Assembly (NCBI GenBank): GCA_029448655.1
Contig: JACCLO010000014.1
Span: 248,001-312,000, forward strand
From: Wolfiporia cocos
Taxonomy: Eukaryota > Basidiomycota > Agaricomycetes > Polyporales > Phaeolaceae
Length of the DNA: 64,000 bases
Reading direction: 5' to 3'
In this document: positions 1 through 10,690 of the stretch, one piece after another
How positions within the stretch are numbered: the first letter of the stretch is position 1
Layout: the number at the start of each line of letters is the position of its first letter
The notes under the pieces: generated by a model
Told to the model about the DNA's origin: nothing
Databases searched by the model: none
Seen by the model: only the letters and a program-made list of their open reading frames with translations
Made by a program: the position numbers and the translations under genes

Positions 1-52
1 CACGTATTTTCGTACAGTGACATATCCTCTACAGTGTATATGCGCGTGCCAG

Positions 53-815
53 TCCCCCATTCGACGTCCTCGCCTCGCTCCTCCGCGGCGCATACGCCCT
101 ATCCTTCTCTGCCATCACCGACTTTGCATCTGCTGAGCTCCGAGAAATGTGGCCAAATGACTTGGCATATCTCACGTCTGAGACTCTAGAGCATGCGATC
201 GAGACGCTCGCGCTCGCACGCGAGTGTGACCTCCCCGAGGTGCGAAAGCGCGCGTACTACGAGCTCCTCAAGAACCCTACATTCGGACTGCTTCCGAACG
301 AAGATGACACTTTCGCCAGTGACGATGAGGAGGACTCTGCATCGAAATCGGCACCCACGCTCCGCCAAACGGATCTGCTGCGCCTCATTCATGCACGCGG
401 GCAGTTGCAACAAGCGTGGCTGCGCATCTGTCGCGCGCCCCCTGCACCATCCATTGTCCCTTGTCCTCTCAGCAATCGTTCAACACCTGAAGGTCAAGGC
501 TCGGCACGGGCACGTTGCCGTGAGGCGCACAAAGAGAGCACGACGCAGTGGTATACAGGCGTGATTCAGGGCCCCATATTCGACTTGGGCATGAGCGACC
601 CTCTTCGCGCGATACAAGACCTCATAGAAATGGACTGGGATGGGATGGAATACTGTGTAGGTTGTGTGGGCGCCCGCCGGGACTTCTGGCAGGAGGAACG
701 AGAGAAGCTCTGGGAAGGATTGGATCGCTGGCTAGGGATAGAGCTCGATGCCGATGAAGACGATGAAGGGCATGTCGACACAGGAGGCGCGAGCCAGGCA
801 CCAAGGACGAACTAA
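53..815 (+). CDS. BTB-domain-type protein, C-terminal exon (5' partial)
   Basis: An open frame runs from an apparent splice acceptor (the AG at 51-52) to a TAA at 813-815. The first residues read PPFDVLASLLRGAYAL and continue without a break through the Met at 147, so that Met is internal and the real start lies left of the window. The helical stretch ending in ALARECDLPEVRKRAYYELL is the usual region after the BTB fold in the large family of Agaricomycete BTB proteins. The middle is acidic (DDEEDS around 310-340). The C-terminal half has CVGCVGARRDFW and an acidic tail. BTB proteins usually act as dimerisation modules or cullin-3 adaptors, but the function of this fungal expansion is unknown. 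Family assignment rests on the C-terminal half only. Confidence 0.7.
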
Positions 816-3226
816 ATACAGTGTGCTTGCATCCACGCAGGATATGCAAGGGACCGCTAACGACTTTGCTAAGCCCTCAAGAAAGAGGGGTACTGATACC
901 CAAATGTACTATCGCTGACCCACCTATGCAATTTTTCGCTTCTTACACAAGGAAAGATATGTACTTTTGTCCCTTAGAGTTTGGCAGCCTAGTGTCTCTA
1001 GTATCCGTACGATTTTGTGATAGCAAGCATTTTGTGAATAATGCCGGGCCAGAACAAGCATCGCAGCAAACTTGAAAATGCCACTTTTCTCCGAGGACGT
1101 GTCACCCATCATCATGCATCAGTCACCATGCCGCTATGCCGTAAGTACTTAGATGGATTCCTGCTCGGACTTTGCTGTGGCCAGGCATAGCAGTTCTTGA
1201 GCACGGCAATCAGCCGGATCATCGTAATCAGCGTTCTAAGATTGTGAGATTTTCTTGAAGACATTTGTGCATCGCGTCAGCTCCAGCAAGCTAGTGGAAT
1301 TATGGCATTTGTCACGCTTGCATATCGTAGGAGGCATAATCCGTACCTATAGAAGAAACAGCTGGAGAAACATGTACGACATGCACCTGAGTTACTTGTA
1401 GAATTTCCGAGGTGAAACGCTGAATGACGAGATTGGCCGAAGCCATCAATGCGTCGATATGTACCTATTAACTAGACCGGTTCCATTCGTCACTCTAATG
1501 CATGATCCATCTGACTTGACGATACCGTGTTAATCAAATCATATGCCATAAAAATCTTGTAAATCAGGATTTGAAGGAGCGATGCTATAGCGAAATCACA
1601 TTGCTGTAGTGATTGCACGTAGCTTATCGAGTATCACGCGCTGTCGTGAGAACCCAATAACGATGCTCAGCCGTAATGCAATAACCAAAAGCCAACTCTG
1701 TCGGCATCTGTGGGTCTCAGTACTGAGGCCGCTTTGGTAAAGCGTCTGTCCATGGCTGAAAGTATGCACGCATCAGCGGCAGTCTGCAAAATTGGACTGA
1801 GAATGGGCGCAGCGCGTCCGACGTACCCGGGGTCAACCTGGGCGCACCGGAAGCCGCTAGTGGAGCAGCACGAACCCTCAGACGGAAATCTCATGTTGAG
1901 GAGCCACTGGATACCGGTCAAATGACATGACGGCAGCAGTGGCGGTGAACGTTGACCCCTTCGCTGTGCCGGCATTTGGTAGCCACACCGCAGCGTGCGG
2001 GCTTCATGAGAGCCGAACTGGTAGGCAGGCAGTGCAGCGCGGGAATGGAAGCTTGCTCGAAAGCAGCTGCTGTTGGAAACCACCGAACGAGGTGCATCTG
2101 AGGCGTCTCGTTGGCTCCTGTGGCGTCTCGGCTAAGGGGCCGGCATGGCCGATGATACAGAAGTGGATGCCACGAAGTGCCCTCGGCGACGCGGGGGCGA
2201 GACCGAGTGCTTCGGGCACGGTACATCTGCTTCCGGAAAACATGCTACAGGGCAGCTTGACCTGCGAGTGAGTTGTGCGCTGCGTCTTGCAAGGGATGAA
2301 CGTACGAGCTGAACACCTTGAGCGTGCCGGGCGATGGCAGTGATGGTAGAGAGCCTGATCGAGGAGATCAGAGATTGATCACAGCAAGCTATCTGATCGA
2401 CGGTCTCGCCAATGGCCGCCGGATGCAATTGACCAGACCTCGCTTGATCTTTAGGGTGTGAATCAACGCCACAGATTACGACAACTATCAGCACGAGTAG
2501 CAAGTAGTGGTCTGAGACAAGGCCGAGGACTCTGCGAGCTGATCTTGCCAGCTCGCCCTAAAGCAGAGAAGGTCAGGGTGCAGCAATAAATGAAAGTTTC
2601 CTCCGGAATGCAACGATGATTATGACTCGGCTTTTTCTGAAATGACGAGCGGTGGGATGTGGCGCTAACGAGACGAGTGCGCTTGCGTCGATATCAATGC
2701 TATGCTCCGCGGACTCTGGTAAAGGAGGTTTATGAACCGCAGATCCGCGTCGATACGCGGCCACATCTGATTGCTTCCCTGGTATGCCTCGTATCACCTG
2801 AACAGATTTATGGCCAACCGGCTTGCATTTGCATAATGTAGCCATGACGCGGATAGGAGGGCGACTCGGCATTCATCCAGACAGACAAAGTAGATAAACG
2901 TAGATAAGTGTTGGAAGAGGTACGCGCGTCGCGCCACTGCGCGCCACGAGGCCATCGTCGTTACTTACTAGAAACGGACGCTTATGTAATCGTAGACTTG
3001 TTTTCGCGCTCTCTCTCCCTCAGTCTTCTGTTGACAAACGGCGGCCACAGTCCAGCCAGCCACGTCAATTACTGACTACCACTCGGGATTTAGGTACAAA
3101 CGAGCGAAGGTACGCTACCCTACTATACCACCCCTTTTATACCGTTGCTAACTACAGTCTACAGGGCAGGCGGCGCAGCTCGCTTAACCGCGCGCCTCCG
3201 GCTATTCCGCCAACATCTTCTACTAC
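816..3226. other. Intergenic, no recognisable gene
   Basis: About 2.4 kb in which I recognise no protein family. Open frames around 1,667-2,271 overlap on both strands, start on non-ATG codons or lack any known motif, so they are not called. Polypyrimidine runs near 3,005-3,030 could belong to a promoter, but no downstream gene supports that. Confidence 0.5.
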
Positions 3227-4228
3227 TACTAAGGATGGACACAGGTTGCAAAACTTTCAGAAAGTCGTGGATAGTAAATTCAGCGCGCCGCCGTTTGCCA
3301 CCGGATCTTTTCAGATGGATAGCCAGGTATCCTGTCTATGTGTCAAAAATATAATGTCAACGGATGCGTATGTTGAACGAGTGAGCGAGACGTTCCAAGT
3401 GGAGGGTGTCAAATGGACAGAGGTTGCAAAATTATGTCACAGATCATCACGCACTGCTGCGCATGCCGAGATCGCGGCAGTCAGCCGGCTTGACCGGCAC
3501 GCAGGTCTTACCGTGATTCAGGCCACTGAAGGATTTATGATCAGACCTCCGTCAGGATACCGAGAACCAAAACAGATATATGTTCAAACTAACGGCGCGC
3601 AAATGCTCTTCATAAGTCACTGCCAATGTTCGATGGCAAATAGAAGGGATAAGCGGAGTGATAGTAAGTGTCGCCACCGCTATTTCTGCGAATTCGACCG
3701 CTGAGAACTTTGGCTTTAGGCATTGCTGATGTGGGTTCTTGTAGGAGAAGACAGCGCATCCAGCTCACGGCGACAAGGTGACCAACATGCCGAAGTGGCC
3801 GAAATGGAGTTTGAATATGTGAGATTGCGTGACTTCCTTTCTGGGTAATGAACCAGCGCTTTGTTGCATTTGAACATTGTTCCGTAATTCTACACAGAGT
3901 CTGTACCACAATGAGGACCGGGGATTGATCATAAGAGTGGTATTATGTATATTACATTACTCCAAGAAGAGTGAGACATTTCAATCACTGGATCGGATTA
4001 GATCTGGAAATCAATGCATGAATTTCACAATCTTGGAGGCATTTGCGACACTAATGATTTTCTACAGTGTCCGTCACTTGGAAATAGCAAAATATTTTGG
4101 CATCAACTTCAAGATCAGAAGCATGGGTATTGTTATGATTATTTCAGGGGGCCAGCCCGTACTACTTCTCGCTATGTGAGCCAGTTTGCAACCTGTGTCC
4201 GCTTTGCAACCTGTGTCCATCCTTAGTA
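3227..4228 (+). mobile_element. TIR DNA element, copy 1 (TA target duplication)
   Basis: The element proper is 3229-4226. It starts CTAAGGATGGACACAGG and ends with the exact reverse complement, a 24-bp terminal inverted repeat ending in CCTTAG. TA lies on both sides (3227-3228 and 4227-4228). The core GGTTGCAAA or its complement recurs inside both ends (about 3423 and 4188), giving sub-terminal repeats. A nearly identical copy lies at 21842-22808. One open frame of about 150 codons (to 3704) survives in both copies and contains the Cys/His-rich string CLCVKN...CHRSS...CQCSM, but it has no ATG near its start and no transposase motif that I recognise. Most likely a non-autonomous element mobilised in trans. 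TA duplication fits Tc1/mariner-like transposases, but that is inference. Confidence 0.75.
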
Positions 4229-4413
4229 TCGAGACTGAGGCCCGGATTTCGTATCCCACAGTCTCTCGTTCGCGCGGTCAGAAGATTCTAGCGCAAAAAT
4301 AAGTGTTGTCAGTCTTGTGATTGTGTCCAGACTGGCAATAGGTGAATCAACATAAAATATGTTTCGACTGTTGGATACCGGGCATGTGGGAAAAGAGACT
4401 AGCGCGGTGCTAA

Positions 4414-5335
4414 CGCATGTAGGGAGTCGATACGGCGGGGTCGAAAGTAGTATGACACGCAGTTGCATTGTGCGGGATTGATTAGTACAAGTCAAGGATT
4501 GGATGTGCGTGTTGGAATAAACCAGCAGGGGGCATACCACTACTCCACCGTGGAGTAGTGGTATGCCCCTGCTGGTTTATTCCAACAGTGCGTACCGACA
4601 TGAGACGTAGGCAGTCGGTACGGCGGGCCGGAAGTATTATGACATGCTGGAATTACTGCGTGGATTGGTAAGTGCAAAGTTGACGTACATATCAGCATGG
4701 ATAAGGGCGAAGAATACGCATATATGCGGTCACTATGACGGTGACAAAAACAGTACGACGCACCGTTCCTACGCGGGTGCGTATCCGCGCATCCATCTGA
4801 TGGAACTCGAGTGAGCGCATGGGGCTCGCGAGGATGGTCTGGGACTCGGGCATCGCTGCGGGCAGTATCAGCGGGCGCGCACGAGCATGGGCAGGGATGC
4901 ATCAAGGAGGTAGCCGAGGCAGTCATACTGGCCGTCGCAGAAGGCGACGAGCCCATTCAAGCCGTGTGAGAGCGCCGGCGGGGACGAGCCACAGATCGTG
5001 GTCGAACTCGGCCACGCGTAGGCACCATACTTCGGAGCTGATGTGCATCATCGTGAACGGAGCGTGGAATACCGGCGGGGCTGCAGTAAGTCAGCATGCG
5101 CTCAGCTGGTCATTGTGAGAAGTGAGAATAGAGGAGAGGCGCACTTGTCCAGCGCGGATGCGCGCAGGTGGAGGTATGCTCGACGATGTTGGCAGTGGCT
5201 AGTAAAAAGTCGAGAGGATGAGATGTACATACCAACATGTCGCAGAGCAGCGAATGCACACGTATGGAGTCGGTACGGCGTTGATAATGTGCATGGCGGG
5301 TTGATAGGAAGATTGGATTAAGTACCAGCATGAAT
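4414..5335 (+). repeat. Three diverged direct-repeat units around the palindrome
   Basis: Related blocks of about 80 bp start near 4414, 4604 and 5262. Shared strings are AGTCGRTACGGCGGG, then GAAAGTA or a near match, then TATGACA and a GGATTG...TAAGT-type tail. The palindrome at 4511-4586 separates units 1 and 2. Unit 3 is the most diverged. They could be remnants of an old tandem duplication or of LTR-like ends. Confidence 0.5.
4511..4586. repeat. Near-perfect 37-bp-arm palindrome
   Basis: The left arm begins GTTGGAATAAACCAGCAGG and the right arm ends with its complement. The arms meet at CCAC-CG-TGGA around 4548. The only mismatch I see is one extra G in the left arm (GGGGG against CCCC). 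The two-base loop makes this an almost perfect cruciform or snap-back. It sits between two diverged direct repeats. Confidence 0.9.
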
Positions 5336-6242
5336 TAGCGCAACATAGATCGAAGCGCCCGCACTCAAAGACGCAGCGCGTGGGTGTGTGGTAAAGCGGT
5401 AAGCTTATGAGGAGGATTGTCGTGGTGAAGAGAAGAGCGCAGAGAAAACTCACTAGTAGACGGTTCACGATCCATATAGATATGATATCGCGCAACGTCG
5501 AGTATGGTAGATGCCACATTACTCGATCTAGCAAAGCTGCCTCCCTGCAGTGATGGCATTGTGTTGAACGAGTGCTTCAAGCGCACACGCGAACGCGCCA
5601 CAGTTATGAAATATGCCACTATACCAAATCCCAGTCAGGCCTCGAAATCACCAATATATTACAGTCTTTGCTGATGTGCTTGCGATGAAACATACTGATG
5701 CAGACATATGGCACAGTAAATTGCACATGTTGGGCTGTCTCTACACATTCATAGATACAGATATCGATATCGATACGTAGGTAAGGCGTGAGCGTTACAT
5801 GCACACAGATGTATGCATATCAGGTTGATCGAGTCAGGAGAACAAACTGGTCGATATCGTTGTGGCAGGCGTCTATGGTGAGCATGTGACTTGCGAGGAT
5901 GGACGATGAATATTGAATATTGAACTTAACTTGCCACCAGTCTACTATTCTACCATCGCGCTACTTTTATGCCTCGCATGTACTCTGCCAGGCGAACAAT
6001 CGGCAATGGTCAAATGATAATCCGCCACATGGCTGACACGATCATGTCATTGATGATCAGGCTATGTACACCGACTATGAACCATGGATCAAATGCGGTA
6101 GAATCCGCTAGTCTCTGCAACATTGTATCACATCTCATGTCAGCAGTTAAGCAGGACTTTGTCTTCCATAACAGGGCAGCCTTTGTCAGCACGGGAAGCT
6201 TCTAGATGCGAAGCCTCGAGGCCTATTCTGCGCAGCCTTCTG
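4587..6242. other. Intergenic; no gene recognised
   Basis: Apart from the third repeat unit near 5262 I see no supported gene. The stretch from about 6040 to 6242 matches the sequence upstream of the NT2 gene (complement of about 49165-49375), so the 5' flank was duplicated along with that gene. Confidence 0.5.
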
Positions 6243-6250
6243 TATATAAA
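6243..6250 (+). promoter_or_regulatory. TATA box of NT1
   Basis: TATATAAA lies 50 bp before the ATG at 6300. The same TATAAATACCCG context lies at the same distance upstream of NT2 (complement of 49154-49161), so the core promoter is conserved between the paralogues. Confidence 0.55.
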
Positions 6251-6299
6251 TACCCGCAAGCCCATAGATAGCATCGCCCATTCTTGACCTGCTACCACC

Positions 6300-7033
6300 A
6301 TGGTGCCAACCAAGCCCATTTACAAGGAGATATTTGACATTGCCAGGGAGGCCATCTCAATATTCAACGAAAGAGGCTATGAGTGCTGCCTCTTTGGCAG
6401 TGCGGCATGCTCGCTGTACGGCGTGGACCGCGACCCCAATGTAAGCATACTTCCATGTTCCATTCACGCCTGCAGCTGTGCAACGATGTATACAGTTCTG
6501 ACGGTGCTTTACAGGACGTGGACATAATTGTATTGACTGAGGACGATCCGGAGTATCTTAAGCATATTCTCTGCAAAGAGAGTGCTAGTTTTTCCCTCGT
6601 ACCGTCCACGAAGCCTTGGGCAGACTACGAGGTGCTCTGGTACAAGCTTCCATCCCAGTGCAGGTGTAAGGTCGATATCCTTATACCTGGGATAAACCAC
6701 ATCCCAAACATGCCTCCGCGGCGCATAAGGCACCCGAAAGGGTTGCCCACACTGCCAATCCTCCCGCTGCTTCTCCTGAAGCTGCAGGGATGGAGCGACC
6801 ACCGCCGGTCGCGCCGTAAAGACTTTCGGGCGAAAATTCCCGTAGACGTGGATGACATCACTGAGCTGCTCGAAAGGGCATGCAACTGTGGAACCCATCT
6901 ACAGAGTCAAAGCCTGCGATGGCTCCCCAAGGACTTCATCAAACTAGCCCAGAGGAGGGTGTATAGGTATGTGAATAAGCATCCTGATTCAGCCAGGAAG
7001 TGGGAGAGACTGGGCTTTGATGCATACCGGTGA
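6300..7033 (+). CDS. Nucleotidyltransferase-fold protein NT1 (219 aa)
   Basis: Two exons, 6300-6440 and 6515-7033, joined in phase 0 across a GTAAGC...TTACAG intron. The joined protein reads LFGSAACSLYG then DPNDVDIIVL. This is the hG[GS]...DhDh signature of the polymerase-beta-like nucleotidyltransferase fold. A third candidate acidic residue lies in CKVDILIPG. Downstream, LLLLKLQGWSDH and DVDDITELL resemble the helical half of AbiEii/MNT-type nucleotidyltransferases, where a Lys-containing helix follows the catalytic sheet. The family role is to transfer a nucleotide to a protein, RNA or small molecule; the substrate here is unknown. No signal peptide. The start is chosen because exon 1 of the paralogue NT2 has the same 47-codon length. 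Both key Asp residues are present, so an active enzyme is plausible. Fold assignment rests on motifs only. Confidence 0.65.
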
Positions 7034-7215
7034 TGAGAATATACGTTTTGTTGCTTCGCGGTGCGTATCGCTGCCTGTTGATTGTGTTATTGAAGGATCC
7101 TGATTGGTATGAGCTTCAAGATCGGCAAAACGCGAACCCTCATATCTAGTCCGCTAACTATTGTAAATACCAGCTCGGTAGATATACGTAGATACGAGCA
7201 GATACTACACGCGGG

Positions 7216-7440
7216 GTAATGGCAGGATCAACGAGGACCGAAATATAATTTGTATGATCAATGAGGACCGAAATACTATTTTAAGGATCAACAAGGACTG
7301 ACAAGTTATTTGCAGGATCAACGAGGACCGAGATATTATTTATAGGATCAACGAGGACTGAAATGTCAAATTGCAGGATCACAGAGGACAGATATATTAA
7401 TTGCAGGGTTAGAGAGGATGGACATGTTCATTACAGGACT
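7216..7440 (+). repeat. Minisatellite, ~35-bp unit, about 6 copies
   Basis: Degenerate tandem units built on AGGATCAACGAGGACCGA followed by an A/T-rich spacer (AATATTATTTG-like). At least six copies are visible and they decay toward the right end. No coding frame runs through it. Confidence 0.75.
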
Positions 7441-9118
7441 AATGTCACAGCAGTAGTACCAATGGCAGTTAAAAGACACATGGCTTTACTTAGTAATATG
7501 CACAGTCCCTCAGAGAGCATGTAAAACAGAAGCTCATAGATTCATGCACAACAGATCAGTTACAACTACCATAAGGATCGAATAGCTTTGTTGAAGCAAG
7601 GAGGACATCCATGATGGCGCCCCGTCAAGTATAGGTGCCAGTACTACTTTCCACTAAGCACATGAAGCTGGGCGTGTGTAGTATGGGAAGGCGTCTGGGT
7701 ATCTGAGCATGATGCGGCTCCCATCCAATTTAGTAAGTCCCTTACTTGATCAGGCAACCCTTTGCGTCATACTTTGTAATCTGTCATACTTTCAGTCGGC
7801 TCTCAAAACTTGTAAGTACCATAAAGACTAGCTCTCGATGCTGTTAACGCGTGCGTCCTTTTTTTCTCTCAAACCATGTTGGGGTTCAGGCTGTTGCCCA
7901 TGCATGCCTCACCCATCCGCCACTCTCCCACATCTCTCTTTTCTTTCTCCTTCCGCTCTTGATGCCACGTGTTGTGGTCTTTGGAATTGCGCATATATGC
8001 GCAGCTTGTCCTGGCGCCTTGGCCAGGTTCCGCAGTGGCTCAACCCAGGGAAGCAGACCCACGATGGATGGGCAGACGGCTCCGTCGAGCTGTGCATCGT
8101 GCATCATGCACAGATGTTTGAGACGTACTCTGATACGGTGTTCAATAGGTGCGTGCGCTTCTGTCTTGTGTGCCTGGCAGATACTCACGCGTCCGCAGCC
8201 TTGCAATTGAGTTGCAGCTCACCAATGTACTGGACGTGGCGGATCACTTGTGGGTCGTTATCTGCAGAAACCATGGTATGACTAACGCGATTGCAATTGC
8301 GCCTGCACGGCAGTGTGTAAATGGTCAGTGACAGACACCGTCCACATTCATTCCAAATTCGCTGATGCTCGGTAGAACAATGACTTGTACTTTGCCCGTC
8401 CGATGTACCCCGCAAGTTTCTACACCTCCGGTGCATGTATACTGTGCTGCGCAACTGCTTGCTCGTCTGCCTGCTCATCATCATCTAGGTGTTTGCTGCA
8501 CACAACGGGCTGTACTCAAATATTTTTGAGCAGGTGTCCGTGCTTTTTTTCCCCACCTCTTCTGCCTCTCCCCCCCTCCCCCCATGTCCCCACCGCTCCT
8601 GACGTGTGCTGACGACTGTACCCCAACAGTATCACGATCACGCACCTGTTCAGCTCCGTCGCTGCGACACTCACAGACTTGCACAAGTTCTAGATCTGCT
8701 ACACCGCCATCTGCACCACATCGATTGCGCTCATCCTTTCCATATGCCCCCGTGCACTACCATGCCCACGCGCAACTGACGCATGCATCCGGCACAGGGC
8801 TTCATTATCCTCTGCGGAGCCTTGAGCTTGTATCGTGCACATCATCTCGGGCGTGGTGTGCGTGTGCTTCTCGATCATCTACTCACTCATCCTTAGGTTT
8901 GGGCTGTCAATTGATGCCACAGCATACTCGAAGATCATGCAGCATTGCCTGACCGGCACGGACTGTACTAATATGGTTGTGCACATGCATATTACAAATA
9001 CATCGAGGTTTTATTGGCATCACACTGTGTGAATACAATTTCGTCTAAGGGCTGCATGGTTGGAACCAGTATTCTAGAGCGGTGCTCCCGCACTGCCGGC
9101 TGCCCAAGCGACCGCTAC
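7441..9118. other. Intergenic; possible decayed membrane-protein gene
   Basis: Between about 7850 and 9030 short hydrophobic open segments alternate with intron-like GT...AG stretches. Examples are ELQLTNVLDVADHLWVV near 8220, DLYFARPMYPASFYTS near 8380 and GVVCVCFSIIYSLILRFG near 8850. They lie in different frames with stops between them. I could not assemble one continuous protein or name a family. It may be a multi-exon membrane protein, intact or decayed. Confidence 0.25.
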
Positions 9119-9205
9119 TGTAAGGTCCTCACAATAGCAAGGGCCTCAGGTAAGGTCCTTGCAATAGCAAGGGCCCTCAGGTGAGGTCCTTGCAAGAACG
9201 TGTCC
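9119..9205 (+). repeat. Short tandem repeat, ~31-bp unit
   Basis: About 2.5 copies of a unit containing AAGGTCCTTGCAATAGCAAG and then GGCCCTCAGG. AGGTCCTTGCAA and its partial complement TTGCTATTG make the array locally self-complementary. Confidence 0.55.
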
Positions 9206-9531
9206 CTTGGGCGCTTGCTATTGCGCGGACCTGCTACTATAAGGGGGTTATATATGAGTATACCGGTCCGGCTACAGTTACAGGACCTGCTAGGTATATC
9301 TATGTAGATACGAGTAGATCTACATCCTCGCACTTTGCTGATGTTAGATTTGCACGCTTGCCTTGTGTACGACATGGAATGTTTCTACGTTAAAAGGTCT
9401 GAGCTCATTATTATCTGATACAAACACACCTTGTACGGTGTTATCTGTAGATTCCTGAGAATTCCAGGGGCAGCAATACATGTGAGGTTCCCCTTCGGTG
9501 TCTACTGTCCTATATGCATGAGTACCTCCAT

Positions 9532-9670
9532 TATGCCCAGTGAAAATCCGAGGTATTTATATATATCTCAATGAATCCTGATGTATGTAAATCTATCCAG
9601 AAAAGTTCGATGTACCAAAATCTATCCAATGCAATCCAAATGTATCTACAGATCATGTGACCTGCTTTGT
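9532..9670 (+). repeat. AT-rich ATGTATCCA-type dispersed repeat, copy 1
   Basis: Begins TTATGCCCAGTGAAAATCC and continues as irregular reiterations of words such as ATCTATCCA and ATGTATC. The same opening (TAATGCCCAGTGAGAATC) and word pattern occur at 51882-52200. Confidence 0.5.
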
Positions 9671-10111
9671 AGATTGACATATGCCATTGAACGACAGATC
9701 TTACGGTAACGTTGCGTACATTGCGTACGTGTACGATTGCGTAACACGATTTCGTACGAGCAAGGGAGTTGCATCTAGAGTCATGCATATATTGTTGTGG
9801 TTAACGCGCTTATGGCGCTACGCTTCATTGCTGCCCTCTGTACCGCCACACTACCGTTTATGCGTCCATCCATACCCCTGCTTTTGATAAAATCATTGCA
9901 AATACGTTATACCTGTAGAAATTGGACTAGAACTCATTTTTGTGGCCGAGGTGAACAATTCCAGAAGAGGACCCCCCTTTTTGTGGCAAAAGCACCTTCT
10001 ACAGCCACACAGCAGCCAAGGCATATTGTGTGCCATCCACGTCAGGTTTTTCGTGTATATTGAACATGTTTTCACTGATGACGCAGCTTGCAACCGACTC
10101 CTTCTCGTCTT

Positions 10112-10645
10112 TGTTACGATCCGTATGAATCCGTATATTTTGACGCCTCACTGGAGAGGAGAACTTAGCGTCCAACCGCTGTATTGACCGATTATTCTTA
10201 GGGTCCCTGCTCAACCACCGACCCTCGTTTCATGTACAACAACCCTACGCCCCTAGTCTCATAGCGTATCAGGTTCTAGGTGATATCTGTTGTATATTTA
10301 CAGAGCTTCTACGTTTCAGCCATTGTTGCGCTCAACCGCAGCGTTTCGGCTTAGTTATCGTAGCGTACTAACCTTATGGACTTAGTGGTAGCAGTACCAA
10401 GGACACTATGACCCCGATTACAGAATCGTAGTATAAAGACCCTGTTGTAAATACTGGCCGAGTTCCTCAGCTCGACCTTGTTGAATTACAAGGATCCTAT
10501 ACTCGTTCTCAAAGGACTTAAGCAATTAAGTCTGCAGCCAGTATATCGACGCTCGACTCTGCTGAGTCCGACGAGTAGTGTACTACTCGATACGCTGAGT
10601 AACTCGACTTAACATCTCAGCTGAACGGATATTCGATCCGTAACA
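10112..10645 (+). repeat. 5' LTR, family A copy 1
   Basis: 534 bp, TGTTACGATCCG...GATCCGTAACA, with an inverted-repeat terminus of about 12 bp. Carries T at 10298. Contains TATAAAG at 10432-10438. Confidence 0.95.
10432..10479 (+). promoter_or_regulatory. LTR core promoter and predicted self-primer at transcript start
   Basis: TATAAAG at 10432-10438 is followed 37 nt later by AGCTCGACCTT at 10469-10479. That 11-mer is the exact reverse complement of AAGGTCGAGCT at 10647-10657, one base after the LTR. In Tf1 of fission yeast the first 11 nt of the mRNA fold back on the PBS and prime reverse transcription. The spacing here suggests the transcript starts at or near 10469. The same arrangement is in the family-B LTR. 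Confidence 0.6.
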
Positions 10646-10646
10646 G

Positions 10647-10657
10647 AAGGTCGAGCT
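10647..10657 (+). other. Primer-binding site, self-complementary to R
   Basis: AAGGTCGAGCT starts one base after the 5' LTR. It pairs over exactly 11 bases with 10469-10479 and the match stops on both sides. I did not recognise complementarity to a tRNA 3' end. Confidence 0.6.
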
Positions 10658-10690
10658 CTTAACAGACTCACTTACCAAGAGTGCAAGTCC

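Noticed and set aside
1667..2271. Overlapping open frames on both strands
   Set aside because: No motif, no consistent frame, several without ATG; typical chance frames in GC-balanced DNA.
7226..7440. CRISPR-like array
   Set aside because: Units are degenerate tandem repeats without unique spacers, in a eukaryotic context; it is a minisatellite.
7838..8952. Possible multi-exon membrane-protein gene
   Set aside because: Hydrophobic pieces occur in different frames with stops between them; I could not build one continuous model or name a family.
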